NCBI RefSeq assembly: GCF_036373705.1
Contig: NC_089851.1
Coordinates: forward strand, 39,981,470-40,045,469
Direction of reading: 5' to 3'
DNA length: 64,000 bases
Source of the DNA: Amia ocellicauda
Taxonomy: Eukaryota; Chordata; Actinopteri; Amiiformes; Amiidae
Below are positions 47,417 to 59,410 of the stretch, in pieces. Every line of letters starts with the position of its first letter. Position 1 is the stretch's first letter. The notes beneath the pieces were generated by a model, which saw only the letters and a list, made by a program, of their open reading frames with translations, made no database searches and was not told where the DNA came from. The translations under genes were made by a program, and so were the position numbers.

Positions 47417-48089
47417 CTTTAACTATACATACAATTCATGATCAATTCACTAGTGTTATTGTGTAATTACAATGTAAGTACACTGTAGTAAGGGTACTGT
47501 ATTACAAAGTGTTTCCATTATACTTTGGTGACAAAGCATGATTTTTGAGGCACTTTTTTGGACATGTACACATTGACACATTTTCACATTACCTTTATTG
47601 AACTACAGATCAAAGATGCTGATGAGGACTGCTGCCTTTTGAATCAATCAATCCAGTCACAATACCAGGTATTGACCAGCAGGTGTCACTATGGAGAGAC
47701 TGTATCGAGCGCTTCAAAGCAGTAAACCTTGTTTCGGTACAGTAGCTTCAAGTAGTTCAATGCTTCGGATAGCTTCTTTACTTCCACCACTAACTCCAAC
47801 TCCCTGGTGCGTCACCACCATCATGGGGTCCATGACAATTCGTCCCTGACAATTCGTCCCTGTCAATTCTCCCCAGCGACAATTCGCCCCCCACAATAAT
47901 TGGTCCCAGCGACAATTCATCCCTGTGACAGTTCGTCCCCGCATCAATTTGCCTTCATAACAACTCATCCACGACAAACAATTTGCCCCCACGTCAATTC
48001 GCCCCGATCATTATAGCTCTCCACTTGAGCATTTGTAACCATGAGTGCATTCACTTATTACAGAGCCATAGAACACACATAAGTGTATA
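46851..48089. other. No gene; copy of 4481-5690
   Basis: Contains the expanded AT microsatellite (47342-47413) and the GACAATTCGTCCC array (47832-48006). Confidence 0.6.
47342..47413. repeat. (AT)n microsatellite, expanded
   Basis: About 72 bases, with one C interruption near the start. Confidence 0.9.
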
Positions 48090-49106
48090 CAGTGAGGGAA
48101 AAAAGTATTTGATCCCCTGCTGATATTGTACGTTTGCCCACTGACAAAGAAATGATCAGTCTATAATTTTAATGGTAGGTGTATTTTAACAGTGAGAGAC
48201 AGAATAACAACAAAAAATCCAGAAAGACGCATTTCAAAAAAGTTATAAATTGATTTGCATGTTAATGAGGGAAATAAGTATTTGATCCCCTATCAATCAA
48301 CAAGATTTCTGGCTCCCAGGTGTCTTTTATACAGGTAACGAGCTGAGATTAGGAGCACTCGCTTAAAGGGAGTGCTCCTAATCTCAGCTCGTTACCTGTA
48401 TAAAAGACATCTGTCCACAGAAGCAATCAATCAATCAGATTCCAAACTCTCCACCATGGCCAAGACCAAAGAGCTGTCCAAGGATGTCAGGGACAAGATT
48501 GTAGACCTACACAAGGCTGGAATGGGCTACAAGACCATCGCCAAGCAGCTTGGTGAGAAGGTGACAACAGTTGGTGCGATTATTCGCAAATGGAAGAAAC
48601 ACAAAATAACTGACAGTCTCCCTCGGTCCAGGGCTCCATGCAAGATCTCAGCTCGTGGAGTTTCAATGATCATGAGAACGGTGAGGAATCAGCGCAGAAC
48701 TACATGGGAGGATCTTGTTAATGATCTCAAGGCAGCTGGGACCATAGTCACCAAGAAAACAATTGGTAACAATTGCCGTGAAGGACTGAAATCCTGCAGC
48801 GCCCGCAAGGTCCCCCTGCTCAAGAAAGCACATGTACAGGCCCGTCTGAAGTTTGCCAATGAACATCTGAATGATTCAGATGAGAACTGGGTGAAAGTGT
48901 TGTGGTCAGATGAGACCAAAATCGAGCTCTTTGGCATCAACTAAATTTATAAGTTTTTTGAAATGTGTTTTTCTGGATTTTTTTGTTGTTATTCTGTCTC
49001 TCACTGTTAAAATACTCCTACCATTAAAATTATATACTGATCATTTCTTTGTCAGTGGGCAAATGTACAAAATCAGCAGGGGATCAAATACTTTTTTCCC
49101 TCACTG
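48090..49106 (+). mobile_element. Tc1/mariner element, copy C, chimeric flanks
   Basis: Complete ends (CAGTGAGGG.../...CCTCACTG) with TA on both sides. The transposase fragment (48372-48944) shares single-base variants with copy A ([20 protein letters not shown]) but has the internal deletion after [12 protein letters not shown] seen in copy B. Its left flank is that of unit A; its right flank is the gypsy RT region of unit B. Confidence 0.9.
48372..48944 (+). pseudogene. Tc1 transposase N-terminal fragment
   Basis: HTH region and first catalytic Asp present; the family start is the ATG at 48456. The catalytic C-terminal half is deleted. Three bases shorter around NNCREG than copy B. Confidence 0.85.
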
Positions 49107-50760
49107 TATAGGAGGCTTTAGATCTTGGGATCATCTGTCCATCAACTTCCCCTCCTGCTTCTTTTTTGTGATGAAAAAGGACGGGGGAGCTCGACCTCTG
49201 CAGCGCAATCAGCATACTCCAGACCCAGGAGGGAGACGAGTGAAAGACAGCGTTCATCACCAGCAGTGGCCACTACCAGTATCTGCCCTTCTGTCTGGCC
49301 AATGCCCCTTCAGTATTCCAGTCCTTTGTGAACGATGCTCTGAGAGACTATCTGAACCACTTTGCAATTGTTTACATCGATGACATTTACATTTTTTCCC
49401 CCGATCTTTCCATTCATATTTCCCATGTCCACCAGGTTCTGCCAAGCTTGCTTACGAATGGTCTCTTTGTCCAAAGAAGTGTGAGTTTCACTGTGCACGC
49501 ATCAGCTTCCTGGGGTACATCATTGACACAATGAGGGTCAACATGGATAAGAGCAAGGTGATGACTCATTGGCCGCAGCCCCAAACAGTCTAGGATCTGC
49601 GTGGTTTCTGGGCTTTGCCAATTTCTACCTCCCCTTTAACTTCACTACTCGGAGGGACGGCCTGCACTCTCTCCTGAACAGATCAGGCTTCTGACGTCTT
49701 TGCCCAGCTGAAAAACTTATTTACTAAGGCTCCCATCCTGAAGCATCTGGACCCGGCACTCCCATTTGTGATGGATGTTGATGCCTCAGAGAATGGAGTG
49801 GGGGCCGTACTCTCCCACCATCAAGGTCAGCCTGCCAAGCTTTTCCTCTGTGCCTTCTTTTCCAGGAAGCTCTCCTCTGCCGAGTGAAATTACATCGGTA
49901 ATAGAGAACTGGCGGCCATTAAATTGGCATTTAAGGTGCCACTGGTTGGAGGGTTCAAAGCATCCTTTTCTGGTCCTTATGGATCACAGAAACTTGGAAT
50001 ACATCCAGGCTTCTAAACAACTCAATCCCTGTAGGCACGCTGGGCGCTGTTCTTTGCTCTGTTTCGTTTCATGCTAACTTACTGGCCCGGGTCCAAGAAT
50101 GTCAAGGCAGACACCCTGTCCCGGCAATTTGATCATGTTTCAGTTCCTTTCTGGCGCGGCACGGATTCGAGAAGCCCTAGACACTGATCCTGCTCCGACC
50201 ACCTGTCCTGCCCGGAGCATTTATATACCTGATCTGATCTCAATTACTACACTGGCTCCATTCCCCTCCTGCTTCAGGACACTCAGGGGTTGCAATGCAC
50301 TGTCTCCGTCATACAGAGGCAGTTCTGATGGCCTTCCATGTCTGAGGATATTACCCGCTTCGTTGCAGCCTGTCCAGCCTGTGCACAACAAAGACCCCAC
50401 ATCAACTCCCAGCAGGTCTACTGATGCCACTCCCCATCCCTCTCAGGCCCTGGTCTCACATCTCCATTGACTTAATCACGGATCTCCTCAAGTCAAAGGC
50501 AACACCACCATCCAGTTGACCGCTTTTCCAAGGCATGCAGGCTTATCCCCCTGAAGGGAGTTTCTGTTCATGCATGTCTTTCGTGCATACAGATTGCTGT
50601 GGTCGTGGTCCTCAATTTACATCACGGGTCTGGACAGCCTTCATGAAAGCCCTCAATATTAATATCAGTCTCACCTCTGGTTACCACCTGAAGTCAAACT
50701 CTGTGCACCTGCTCTTCACTCCCTAGAGCTGGAGCTGAACCTCTGCAGCCACTCCGGAGT
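49107..50760 (+). pseudogene. Ty3/gypsy-type retrotransposon remnant (RT, RNase H, integrase), unit C copy
   Basis: Starts immediately after the Tc1 end with FFFVMKKDGGARPL (RT entry block, about 49165-49205), continues with [15 protein letters not shown] (49370-49415), RNase [15 protein letters not shown] and the integrase CPACAQQ remnant. Stops occur in every frame. No gag/protease half lies to the left, unlike unit B. Confidence 0.8.
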
Positions 50761-51390
50761 CCGAGCCAGCAAACCCGGAGCACTGCCAACCCAATTTGAA
50801 TGCATGGGGCCTCACATGAATCGTTCACTCTTTCCTAATTTTCATTGCTAAACTGCATCTCATTAACACTTGGGACTGTGTTTTATGGTCAGATAAAAAA
50901 ACATTTGCTTCATGGACATGCTCATCAGCTTTTAGAACATTATAATCCCCTATGTGAAATATGGAGGTGTTTTCCTTAGATTTTTTTTTACTTCCTCTGG
51001 TGCTGGTGCACTTGTTAGAATCAAGAGAAAGATGGATTCAAGTGTGCAGCAGAACATTTTGTCCAAAAACTTGGTTCCTTCTTCTAGAAAGCGCAAGCTA
51101 GGTCAAAAATCGATCCAAAGCTACAAAGAAATGGTTAAGTGAAAATAAAATGAAGGATGCATGAAATATTGATTTGTGGGGATGAAAATAATTGTGATCA
51201 TCTTTTTTTTTAAAGCATGCCATTATTTGTAAAACATATGATGTTGCTGAGTTCAGTGATGTTAGTATTAAAATGTAACACATTTTAATTTATTTCAGTA
51301 AAAAAGATTTCAACCTTGCATTTCTTCTGTTAAACCATCTTTGCTACAATTTATCAAGTGTATGAATACATGTGGAGGCCACTCTGTGTT

Positions 51391-51399
<9 letters not shown>
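50761..51399. other. Old Tc1 scrap and spacer
   Basis: Same as 37926-38508: remnant around YVKYGGVFLRFFF and LVRIKRKMDSSVQQNIL; no gene. Confidence 0.55.
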
Positions 51400-51432
<33 letters not shown>

Positions 51433-51435
<3 letters not shown>

Positions 51436-52653
51436 TCACCTAAAGGATTATTAGGAACACCTGTTCAATTTCTCATTAATGCAATTATCTAACCAACCAA
51501 TCACATGGCAGTTGCTTCAATGCATTTAGGGGTGTGGTCCTGGTCAAGACAATCTCCTGAACTCCAAACTGAATGTCTGAATGGGAAAGAAAGGTGATTT
51601 AAGCAATTTTGAGCGTGGCATGGTTGTTGGTGCCAGACGGGCCGGTCTGAGTATTTCACAATCTGCTCAGTTACTGGGATTTTCACGCACAACCATTTCT
51701 AGGGTTTACAAAGAATGGTGTGAAAAGGGAAAAACATCCAGTATGCGGCAGTCCTGTGGGCGAAAATGCCTTGTTGATGCTAGGGGTCAGAGGAGAATGG
51801 GCCCACTGATTCAAGCTGATAGAAGAGCAATTTTGACTGAAATAACCACTTGTTACAACCGAGGTATGCAGCAAAGCATTTGTGAAGCCACAACACGTAC
51901 AACCTTGAGGCGGATGGGCTACAGCAGCAGAAGACCCCACCGGGTACCACTCATCTCCACTACAAATAGGAAAAAGAGGCTACAATTTGCACAAGCTCAC
52001 CAAAATTGGACAGTTGAAGACTGGAAAAATGTTGCCTGGTCTGATAAGTCTCGATTTCTGTTGAGACATTCAGATGGTAGAGTCAGAATTTGGCGTAAAC
52101 AGAATGAGAACATGGATCCATCATGCCTTGTTACCACTGTGCAGGCTGGTGGTGGTGGTGTAATGGTGTGGGGGATGTTTTCTTGGCACACTTTAGGCCC
52201 CTTAGTGCCAATTGGGCATCGTTTAAATGCCACGGCCTACCTGAGCATTGTTTCTGACCATGTCCATCCCTTTATGACCACCATGTACCCATCCTCTGAT
52301 GGCTACTTCCAGCAGGATAATGCACCATGTCACAAAGGTTGAATCATTTCAAATTGGTTTCTTGAACATGACAATGAGTTCACTGTACTAAACTGGCCCC
52401 CACAGTCACCAGATCTCAACCCAATAGAGCATCTTTGGGATGTGGTGGAACGGGAGCTTCGTGCCCTGGATGTGCATCCCACAAATCTCCATCAACTGCA
52501 AGATGCTATCCTATCAATATGGGCCAACATTTCTAAAGAATGCTTTCAGCACCTTGTTGAATCAATGCCACGTAGAATTAAGGCAGTTCTGAAGGCGAAA
52601 GGGGGTCAAACACAGTATTAGTATGGTGTTCCTAATAATCCTTTTGGTGAGTG
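51433..52653 (+). mobile_element. Tc1/mariner element with DD36E spacing, nearly intact
   Basis: Ends CACTCACCTAAAGGATTATT and the exact inverse ...CCTTTTGGTGAGTG (one mismatch noticed), flanked by TA inside a TA microsatellite. The 1.2 kb element holds one transposase gene with a single in-frame stop. The paralogous site in unit B (about 38530) is empty, so insertion followed the B/C duplication. Confidence 0.92.
51581..52621 (+). pseudogene. Tc1-like transposase, one premature stop
   Basis: Encodes the cut-and-paste transposase of the surrounding element. From ATG 51581: HTH blocks (LSISQSAQLLGFSRTTISRVY), first catalytic Asp in AWSDKSRF, then FQQDNAPCHKG with the second Asp. A TGA at 52340-52342 ends the open frame at 253 codons; the same frame continues past it to LNPIEHLW with the Glu and stops at TAG 52619-52621, giving 347 codons in all. 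There are 36 residues between the second Asp and the Glu, counting the stop position, the DD36E spacing. Otherwise free of damage, so it is a young copy. Confidence 0.9.
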
Positions 52654-52889
52654 TATATATACAGTTAGGTCCATAAATGTTTGGACAGTGACCAACCAAT
52701 TTCTTTTTAGTTATTCTCAGAAAACAAATACGAATTCAGACAGACCATCAACTAGAAGTACATTGCAAAACAATACAACAATACACCCCCGTAGAACATG
52801 AAATTCGTTTATTTTCGCCAATTTGTCACTGTTCATAGGCGTATGCCATTCGATTAATTTCTTGCTAACAATTCTGAATCCACTAATGA

Positions 52890-52981
52890 CAGTGACGTCT
52901 GGTGGTAATTGTGGTCACTGAAAGAAAAACCGTTAAACGTGGTCCTCTGAGATTGGTTAGTTTGTCACAGTCATTTCCTTT
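52890..52981 (+). promoter_or_regulatory. V11 upstream module with TCR-decamer-like site
   Basis: AGTGACGTCT at 52891-52900, GTGGTCCTCTGAGATTGGTT from 52939 and AGTCATTTCCTTT, ending about 80 bases before the ATG. Same as V9. Confidence 0.6.
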
Positions 52982-53061
52982 GAATATGTAATCAAAATAT
53001 ATGAGCAGTAAAAATAACTAATATATTAAGCACACACTTGATCTTAAATCAAGAAGAAAGC

Positions 53062-53492
53062 ATGCATTTAGTTCCAGGCACCGCTTTGCTTTTCTTTTTC
53101 ATAGGTAAGTGAAGGTCTTGTCTGTTCAAAATATTTAAGATCAAAGCGAACTCACAATTTAACAATATTGTTCTGTCATTGCAGTGGTAACAATGGCATT
53201 GGAACAGAAACCATCCATGACAAAAATGAAGGATAGAACTGCAGTTATTACATGTAAAGCCTCTAATGTACCATCTAGCAGTGCTTATATTCACTGGTAC
53301 CAAAAGAAGGACGGTGAAGCTTTTAAAAGGATCCTTTACATAAAGCTTGATGGTACAGGAGTAACTCAAGACTCAACCTATGGAAGCAAAGATTTCCAGG
53401 CTGAAAAACGTGGATCTGATGTGTTTATTCTTAAAATAACATCTGTGAAGGACATCCATTCTGCCACATATTATTGTGCCTACTGGGACAGA
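53062..53492 (+). CDS. TRGV: TCR gamma V gene 11 (family 4), leader + V exon
   Basis: Exon 1 53062-53104 (MHLVPGTALLFFFIG), exon 2 53185-53492. 117 residues; blocks AVITCKASN, YIHWYQKKDGEAFKRILY, IHSATYYCAYWDR. It differs from V9 in keeping TYGSKDF and in Ala for Val before YIHW. Open frame. Like V9 it is followed by a variant heptamer. Confidence 0.93.
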
Positions 53493-53532
53493 CACTGTGA
53501 TACAGATGCTTCAGGCAGTCCTTACAAAAACA
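53493..53532 (+). other. V11 recombination signal, variant heptamer
   Basis: CACTGTG, 24-base spacer, ACAAAAACA. Confidence 0.8.
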
Positions 53533-54340
53533 CACAATTACCTCTATGTTTCTGGTTTAACCGTGGCTTTGGATCAGATTAAATAACTGTACTAGCCTCT
53601 TTTCTGTTCAAGTAAATTACAGTATCTGAGTGCTTCATGATTGTTACCACATCCAAGACAAGTGTACCCTCAGGCATGAACAGGTGTTCAACTGAATTGT
53701 GGAAAATTCACATGAAAAAATTAGAAATCAATTAAATAAATCTTGTATTTAAAATAACATAAATTCAGTTTATTTAAATTTGTTTTTGTGTATCTATTAA
53801 TATATGTTTACATAATGTATTAGCAAAGAGCTTAACCACATATTAATGTATTATATTACTTACATGCATTGCTTTAATATAAGTGATTTTATTCTTGTAT
53901 ATGTTTTAATTTATGGTCAGCAATAGCTAAAAGTGTGTAGACATTTTATTTAAACTAAGTAAATTAACAGTGAGACAAGAACATTTCCATGTGGAAAATT
54001 AAACTGGTAATATTTGAATAACAATATAATAATTCATAATTTTCAAAAGCATTACATCTACAGTAAAATGCAAAAATCACTAAATACAACATACAAAAGT
54101 ATGCAGCATAAATTCCAGTTAATGTGATCTAGAAACAAGTACAAAATGCACTGCTTTTTCATCACTAATGTGTGAAGTGAGTGTTTAAGATTACAATTTA
54201 TTATTGATTGAAATCATTATTTTTGTTGGTGTATTTATTATAGTAAGACTCAGTTTTAGCAAATGTGAAAATAATGACTAAGATGTTGTCATTAGTGGTT
54301 GTAAGGAAGTTGTCCTTTAAAACAATAAACCGCAAAAGAG
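53533..54340. other. No gene recognised
   Basis: AT-rich V11-V12 spacer, copy of 39389-40195. Confidence 0.45.
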
Positions 54341-54344
54341 TATT

Positions 54345-54388
54345 GCGTGGCCCTCTGAGATTGGTTAATGTTTAGTCATTTCCTTTCA
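54345..54388 (+). promoter_or_regulatory. V12 upstream module
   Basis: GCGTGGCCCTCTGAGATTGG and GTCATTTCCTTT, ending 72 bases before the ATG. Confidence 0.6.
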
Positions 54389-54460
54389 GATCTCATATAA
54401 AATATCAAGTTACCTAAGGAAATGAAGATTCTGTACCTACCTGCAGAAACCCCCATCAGC

Positions 54461-54898
54461 ATGTTTCTTGCTTCATGTCTAATCATATCTGCTCTGTTGC
54501 TTGGTAAGTGACAATTTAATTTGATTTCATGTTTGAGTGCACAAGCAATTCAACTGAACCTGTTTTATTTTTGTTTTGTTACAGTTGCAGAGGCAGAAAT
54601 CACTTTGGAACAAGAAAGGATGACACTGACGAGATCAAAAACCAAAACAGCCCGGATTAGGTGCAAATTGTCTGGGACAGACTTTGGCAGTGCTTATATT
54701 CACTGGTACCAGCAGAAAGAAGGCCAAGCTTTAAATAGGATTCTTTACATAGCTGGTGCAACCCCTGTATATGACCAAGACTCCAATAAACCTTTTTTCA
54801 CTGCAGAAAAGGACACTAATGCTAAAGAGTCCATTCTTAATGTAAGAAATTTGGATACCAGCCATTCTGCAACATACTATTGTGCCTGCTGGGACTCT
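54461..54898 (+). CDS. TRGV: TCR gamma V gene 12 (family 5), leader + V exon
   Basis: Exon 1 54461-54503 (MFLASCLIISALLLG), exon 2 54585-54898 after TTACAG. 119 residues: ARIRCKLSG, YIHWYQQKEGQALNRILY, SHSATYYCACWDS. Closest to the presumed intact form of this family, with tyrosine corner, RILY and the extra CDR3 Cys. Confidence 0.93.
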
Positions 54899-54938
54899 CA
54901 CAGTGATACAGAGTATATATGCATTCTACACAAAAACC
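54899..54938 (+). other. V12 recombination signal
   Basis: CACAGTG, 24-base spacer, ACAAAAACC; both motifs perfect. Confidence 0.9.
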
Positions 54939-56400
54939 ACAGTCAAAGAAACCTCATTAAAGGTGCTCCTGAAAATATCTTGTGAATATCGTAAAGTGAT
55001 GTCTATCACAATATCCAACATAACAACATTTAGTTGCACTCTGTATAATACGTTTTCTTCCTGTTTAGCTTTATTTATTAAAAAACATGGAGGACTGAGT
55101 TTATAAAACTCATTAATGTGTATGAAAAAAACATTGTGATGACTGATAAATTACAGAATAGTAGTCCTGAATTTGGCAGTTTGGTCATTCAAATCAAATA
55201 CATTCAAATCCATCTTAAGGTCACCACATCTTAGACCCAGGGCCCACACAACCCCAATACATCCCCATTTTTTATTGAATGGCATTTCATAATTGAGAGG
55301 TGTGTTAAAACAAATACTTAAAATGTTTTGGAATTTAGACAGCACAGACTACACACTTCTGGCACAGAAGTTGTAAATGCAAAGATTTTTATTTGTAAAC
55401 ATGCAAAAAAAAAAGAACAAAATGTGAGACGAATGTGATCATCAAGTTCAACACAGGATCGTGAACGCCTTCTCAGATTCCCACTTTGAAATGTTATGAT
55501 GTCACATCAACAAGTTTATGAGGCTAGATTATGAATCTCTGTGCAGTTGAAGCTGAGAGTTAAGGAATCTTTGACAGTTCACAATTTCTCCTATTGTACG
55601 TTTTGTTAGACAATGTCTTTATGTATTAAAGTCAGAGCCACTGCAAATGTGTGAAGAGGATTCAATTACTTGTAATGAAACCACTTTATAATTCCTGCTA
55701 TTGATTTCTGTTAGATTTTATTTTTAAGCACATATGTATTCAAACATTAAAAGTAGCATAAATAGTAGCCAGCTACTTTTTTTCCAAAAGTAACTTGTAG
55801 CTTCAGCTAGTTATATATTAATACATGCAAGAAGTGTTAAGTTTTAATATGTTTTTTATATTTTCCCCAAAGTTAAATTAATAAATTAATAATGAAAAAT
55901 AAAAAATGGAATCTGACTCTATACTTCAGTCACCACCATTTACAGAGATCATACCCTGCACAATATGGGCGGGACTGTATTTGCATGTTAGCTACATATT
56001 TATTCAGCAAACTCCAGCTTTAACATTTATATTTTGATTCCACATTTAGATTTCGATTTACATTTAACATTTACACCTAAGATTTACATTTAGATGTAAC
56101 ATTTAGATGTAGCATTAAACTGAACATTTATTTAAAAGCTATATCTTTATTTTGTGACTCAGAGATTTAAGATTTAAATTAAATATGTATTTCAAAGTTA
56201 AATGTTTAGTTTGCAAAGCCCATATTTAGGATTTAGTTAAATATTTAGTCAAACAATAAATATTTATTTTTCTAATATTTATTTAAGTAATTAATTAAAA
56301 AAAATATATATGTTTAAATGTGGGGGAAAACAGCTCAATTACTTACTAAATCTGGAAAAACACACAAAATTTAATTTAAAAATGTGAAAAAAGACACTCT
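54939..56400. other. No gene recognised
   Basis: The similarity to the V10 downstream flank is lost soon after about 55030, so unit C ends there. The rest is AT-rich; 56030-56240 is made of loose ACATTTA(G)-type repeats. Confidence 0.45.
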
Positions 56401-56436
56401 GGAAAAGTGTGTCGTCTTACATTTGGACCCCCTACT

Positions 56437-56695
56437 AATCATTAATTATTTTTCAAAAACCGAGAAACAAATAAGAAATATGTAACTATTCCTTATTTTT
56501 CGAAAAATCTGAGAATAAGGAATGAGTAGCCATTACTTATTTTTTGAAAACCACCCAGAAATAAAAAATAAGTAACGGTTTCTTATTTTGCTGAAAAACT
56601 GAAAACAGAAATATGCAAACATTACTTATTGAAAAAAGAGAGAAGATAATAAGTAATCATTATGTATTTTTCAAAAAAGTTGAAATAAGTAAACA
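56437..56695. repeat. Minisatellite of dyad-symmetric 40-50 base units
   Basis: About six degenerate tandem units of the form ATTACTTATTTTTnGAAAA ... GAAAnAATAAGTAAC. Each unit is nearly self-complementary, so each could fold back. It lies about 200 bases upstream of the V13 promoter module. Confidence 0.65.
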
Positions 56696-56890
56696 TTCCA
56701 TTCCATTACATTACAAGTTACTTACCGTTACTTTTTTATTTTTTAAGAATCAGTAATCAACTTGGGGTGTCTCACCTTCACTGTCGGTATCCCCTTGAAT
56801 TATTTACAGGCTTTTAATAACTTAATCACCTTTCTTAACCAATCAATCAAGATGAGCACAAAACGCACCCACTGTACAATCACAGTCACA

Positions 56891-56940
56891 CGTGGTCTTC
56901 TTGAGATTTGTTAATTAGTCTGTCAGTCATTTTCTCTTAG
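56891..56940 (+). promoter_or_regulatory. V13 upstream module (degenerate)
   Basis: CGTGGTCTTCTTGAGATTTG...AGTCATTTTCTCTTAG: the layout and spacing (70 bases to the ATG) are kept, but the inverted CCAAT core is ATTTG rather than ATTGG. Confidence 0.5.
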
Positions 56941-57010
56941 CTATAATATTAACACGTCTTAGGCGAAGAAATACTGTATCTACTTGCAGTGGCCCTGCAT
57001 AAAAGAAAGC

Positions 57011-57428
57011 ATGTTTCTGGCTTCTTGTGTAATTGTATCTTTTCTTTTTCTGGGTAAGTAAATTCTTTGCTCATTCTGTTTATGTGCACAAATTACTCTA
57101 ATTACTAATTAACATGTTTTCTGTTTTTATTGCAGAGGGTGAGACCGCAGCAACGTTGGAACAAAAACCTACAATGACGAAAACGACTGGCAAATCTGCG
57201 AGAATTAGTTGCAAAATTTCTGGAATAGACGTTAGTAGCACTATTATCCACTGGTACCAGCAGATAGAAGGCGAAGCTTTGAAAAGGATCCTGTACGTAT
57301 CTACAGGAACTGCACTTGACAAAGGTTTCAGCGCTGAAAAAAATGCTGTTGCTAAAGAATGCAATCTTAACATAGTACGATTGGACAAGCAGCACAACGC
57401 GATGTACTATTGCGCCTATTGGGACACT
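57011..57428 (+). CDS. TRGV: TCR gamma V gene 13 (single-copy family), leader + V exon
   Basis: Exon 1 (57011-57053, MFLASCVIVSFLFLG) ends at GTAAGT; exon 2 (57136-57428) follows TTGCAG. At 112 residues it is the shortest V, with a reduced CDR2/framework 3 (STGTALDKGFSAEKN). Conserved blocks: ARISCKISG, IIHWYQQIEGEALKRILY, HNAMYYCAYWDT. An additional Cys sits in framework 3 (AKECNLNIV). Closest to the J cluster, no close paralogue in the window, frame intact. Confidence 0.93.
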
Positions 57429-57468
57429 CACAGTGAAATACAACCCATATGCAGTCTGCACAAAAACC
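57429..57468 (+). other. V13 recombination signal
   Basis: CACAGTG, 24-base spacer, ACAAAAACC; perfect motifs. Confidence 0.9.
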
Positions 57469-57566
57469 TTCTAACTGGTGCTGATGTTCCGCGGTAGCAA
57501 TTGAGAAACAGCAGTTTGTTTATATAAACCACTTGCAAATTAATGATAAAGCTTGTTCAATATATA

Positions 57567-57570
<4 letters not shown>

Positions 57571-57607
<37 letters not shown>
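57571..57607. repeat. (GT)n microsatellite
   Basis: About 18 GT units. Confidence 0.95.
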
Positions 57608-57608
<1 letters not shown>

Positions 57609-57785
57609 CATGGCATACATACACACATGACTATAAATAATCACTTTTAATACACAATACATAATTTTGTATATAATTAAACAGGTTTTGGCAGATATTA
57701 AAACATATTTTCTCAAACTAAATGATGGTAGATAGATACCACATCAGAAGTGAATAATTGAAGTGTGAGTTTTTTGAGACTTACA

Positions 57786-57790
<5 letters not shown>

Positions 57791-57846
<56 letters not shown>
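57791..57846. repeat. (TA)n microsatellite, split by Tc1 copy D
   Basis: About 28 TA units; the other half continues at 59414-59442 beyond the transposon. Confidence 0.95.
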
Positions 57847-57849
<3 letters not shown>

Positions 57850-59410
57850 TGAGGGAAAAAAGTATTTGATCCCCTGCTGATTTTGTACGTTTGACAACTG
57901 ACAAAGAAATGATCAGTCTATAATTTTAATGGTAGGTGTATTTTAACAGTGAGAGACAGAATAACAACAACAAAAATCCAGAGAAACGCATTTCAAAAAA
58001 GTTATAAATTGATTTGCATGTTAATGAGGGAAATAAGTATTTGATCCCCTATCAATCAGCAAGATTTCTGGCTCCCAGGTGTCTTTTATACAGGTAACGA
58101 GCTGAGATTAGGAGCACTCTCTTAAAGGGAGTGCTCCTAATCTCAGCTCGTTAGCTGTATAAAAGACACCTGTCCACAGAAGCAATCAATCAATCAGATT
58201 CCAAACTCTCCATCATGGCCAAGACCAAAGAGCTGTCCAAGGATGTCAGGGACAAGATTGTAGACCTACACAAGGCTGGAATGGGCTACAAGACCATCGC
58301 CAAGCAGCTTGGTGAGAAGGTGACAACAGCTGGTGCAATTATTCGCAAATGGAAGAAACACAAAATAACTGTCAGTCTCCCTCGGTCTGGGGCTCCATGC
58401 AAGATCTCACCTCGTGGAGTTTCAATGATCATGAGAACGGTGAGGAATCAGCCCAGAACTACACGGGAGGATCTTGTTCATGATCTCAAGGCAGCTGGGA
58501 CCATAGTCACCAAGAAAACAATTGGTAACAATTGCCGTGAAGGACTGAAATCCAGCAGCGCCCGCAAGGTCTCCCTGCTCAAGAAAGCACATGTACAGGC
58601 CCGTCTGAAGTTTGCCAATGAACATCTGAATGATTCAGAGGAGAACTGGGTGAAAGTGTTGTGGTCAGATGAGACCAAAATCGAGCTCTTTGGCATCAAC
58701 TCAACTCGCCGTTTGTAGGAGGAGGAATGACCCCAAGAACACCATCCCCACCGTCAAACATGGAGGTGGAAACATTATGCTTTGGGGGGGGTTTTCTGAT
58801 AAGGGGACAGGACAACTGCACCGCATCAAAGGGACGATGGACAGGGCCATGTACCATCAAATCTTGGGTGAGAACCTCCTTCCCTCAGCCAGGGCATTGA
58901 AAATGGGACGTGGATGGGTATTCCAGCATGTCAATGACCCAAAACACACAGCCAAGGCAACAAAGGAGTGGCTCAAGAAGAAGCACATTAAGGTCCTGGA
59001 GTGGCCTAGCCAGTCTCCAGACCTTAATCCCATAGAAAATCTGTGGAGGGAGCTGAAGGTTCGAGTTGACAAACGTCAGCCTCGAAACCTTAATGACTTG
59101 GAGAGGATCTGCAAAGAGGAGTGGGACAAAATCCCTCCTGGTGGCCAACTGCAAGAAACATCTGACCTCTGTGAATGCCAACAAGGGTTTTGCCACCAAG
59201 AACTAAGTCGAATGGGTCAAATACTTATTTCCCTCATTAACATGCAAATCAATTTATAACTTTTTTGAAATGCATTTTTCTGGATTTTTTTGTTGTTATT
59301 CTGTCTCTCACTGTTAAAATACACCTACCATTAAAATTATAGACTGATCATTTCTTTGTCAGTGGGCAAACATACAAAATCAGCAGGGGATCAAATACTT
59401 TTTTCCCCCA

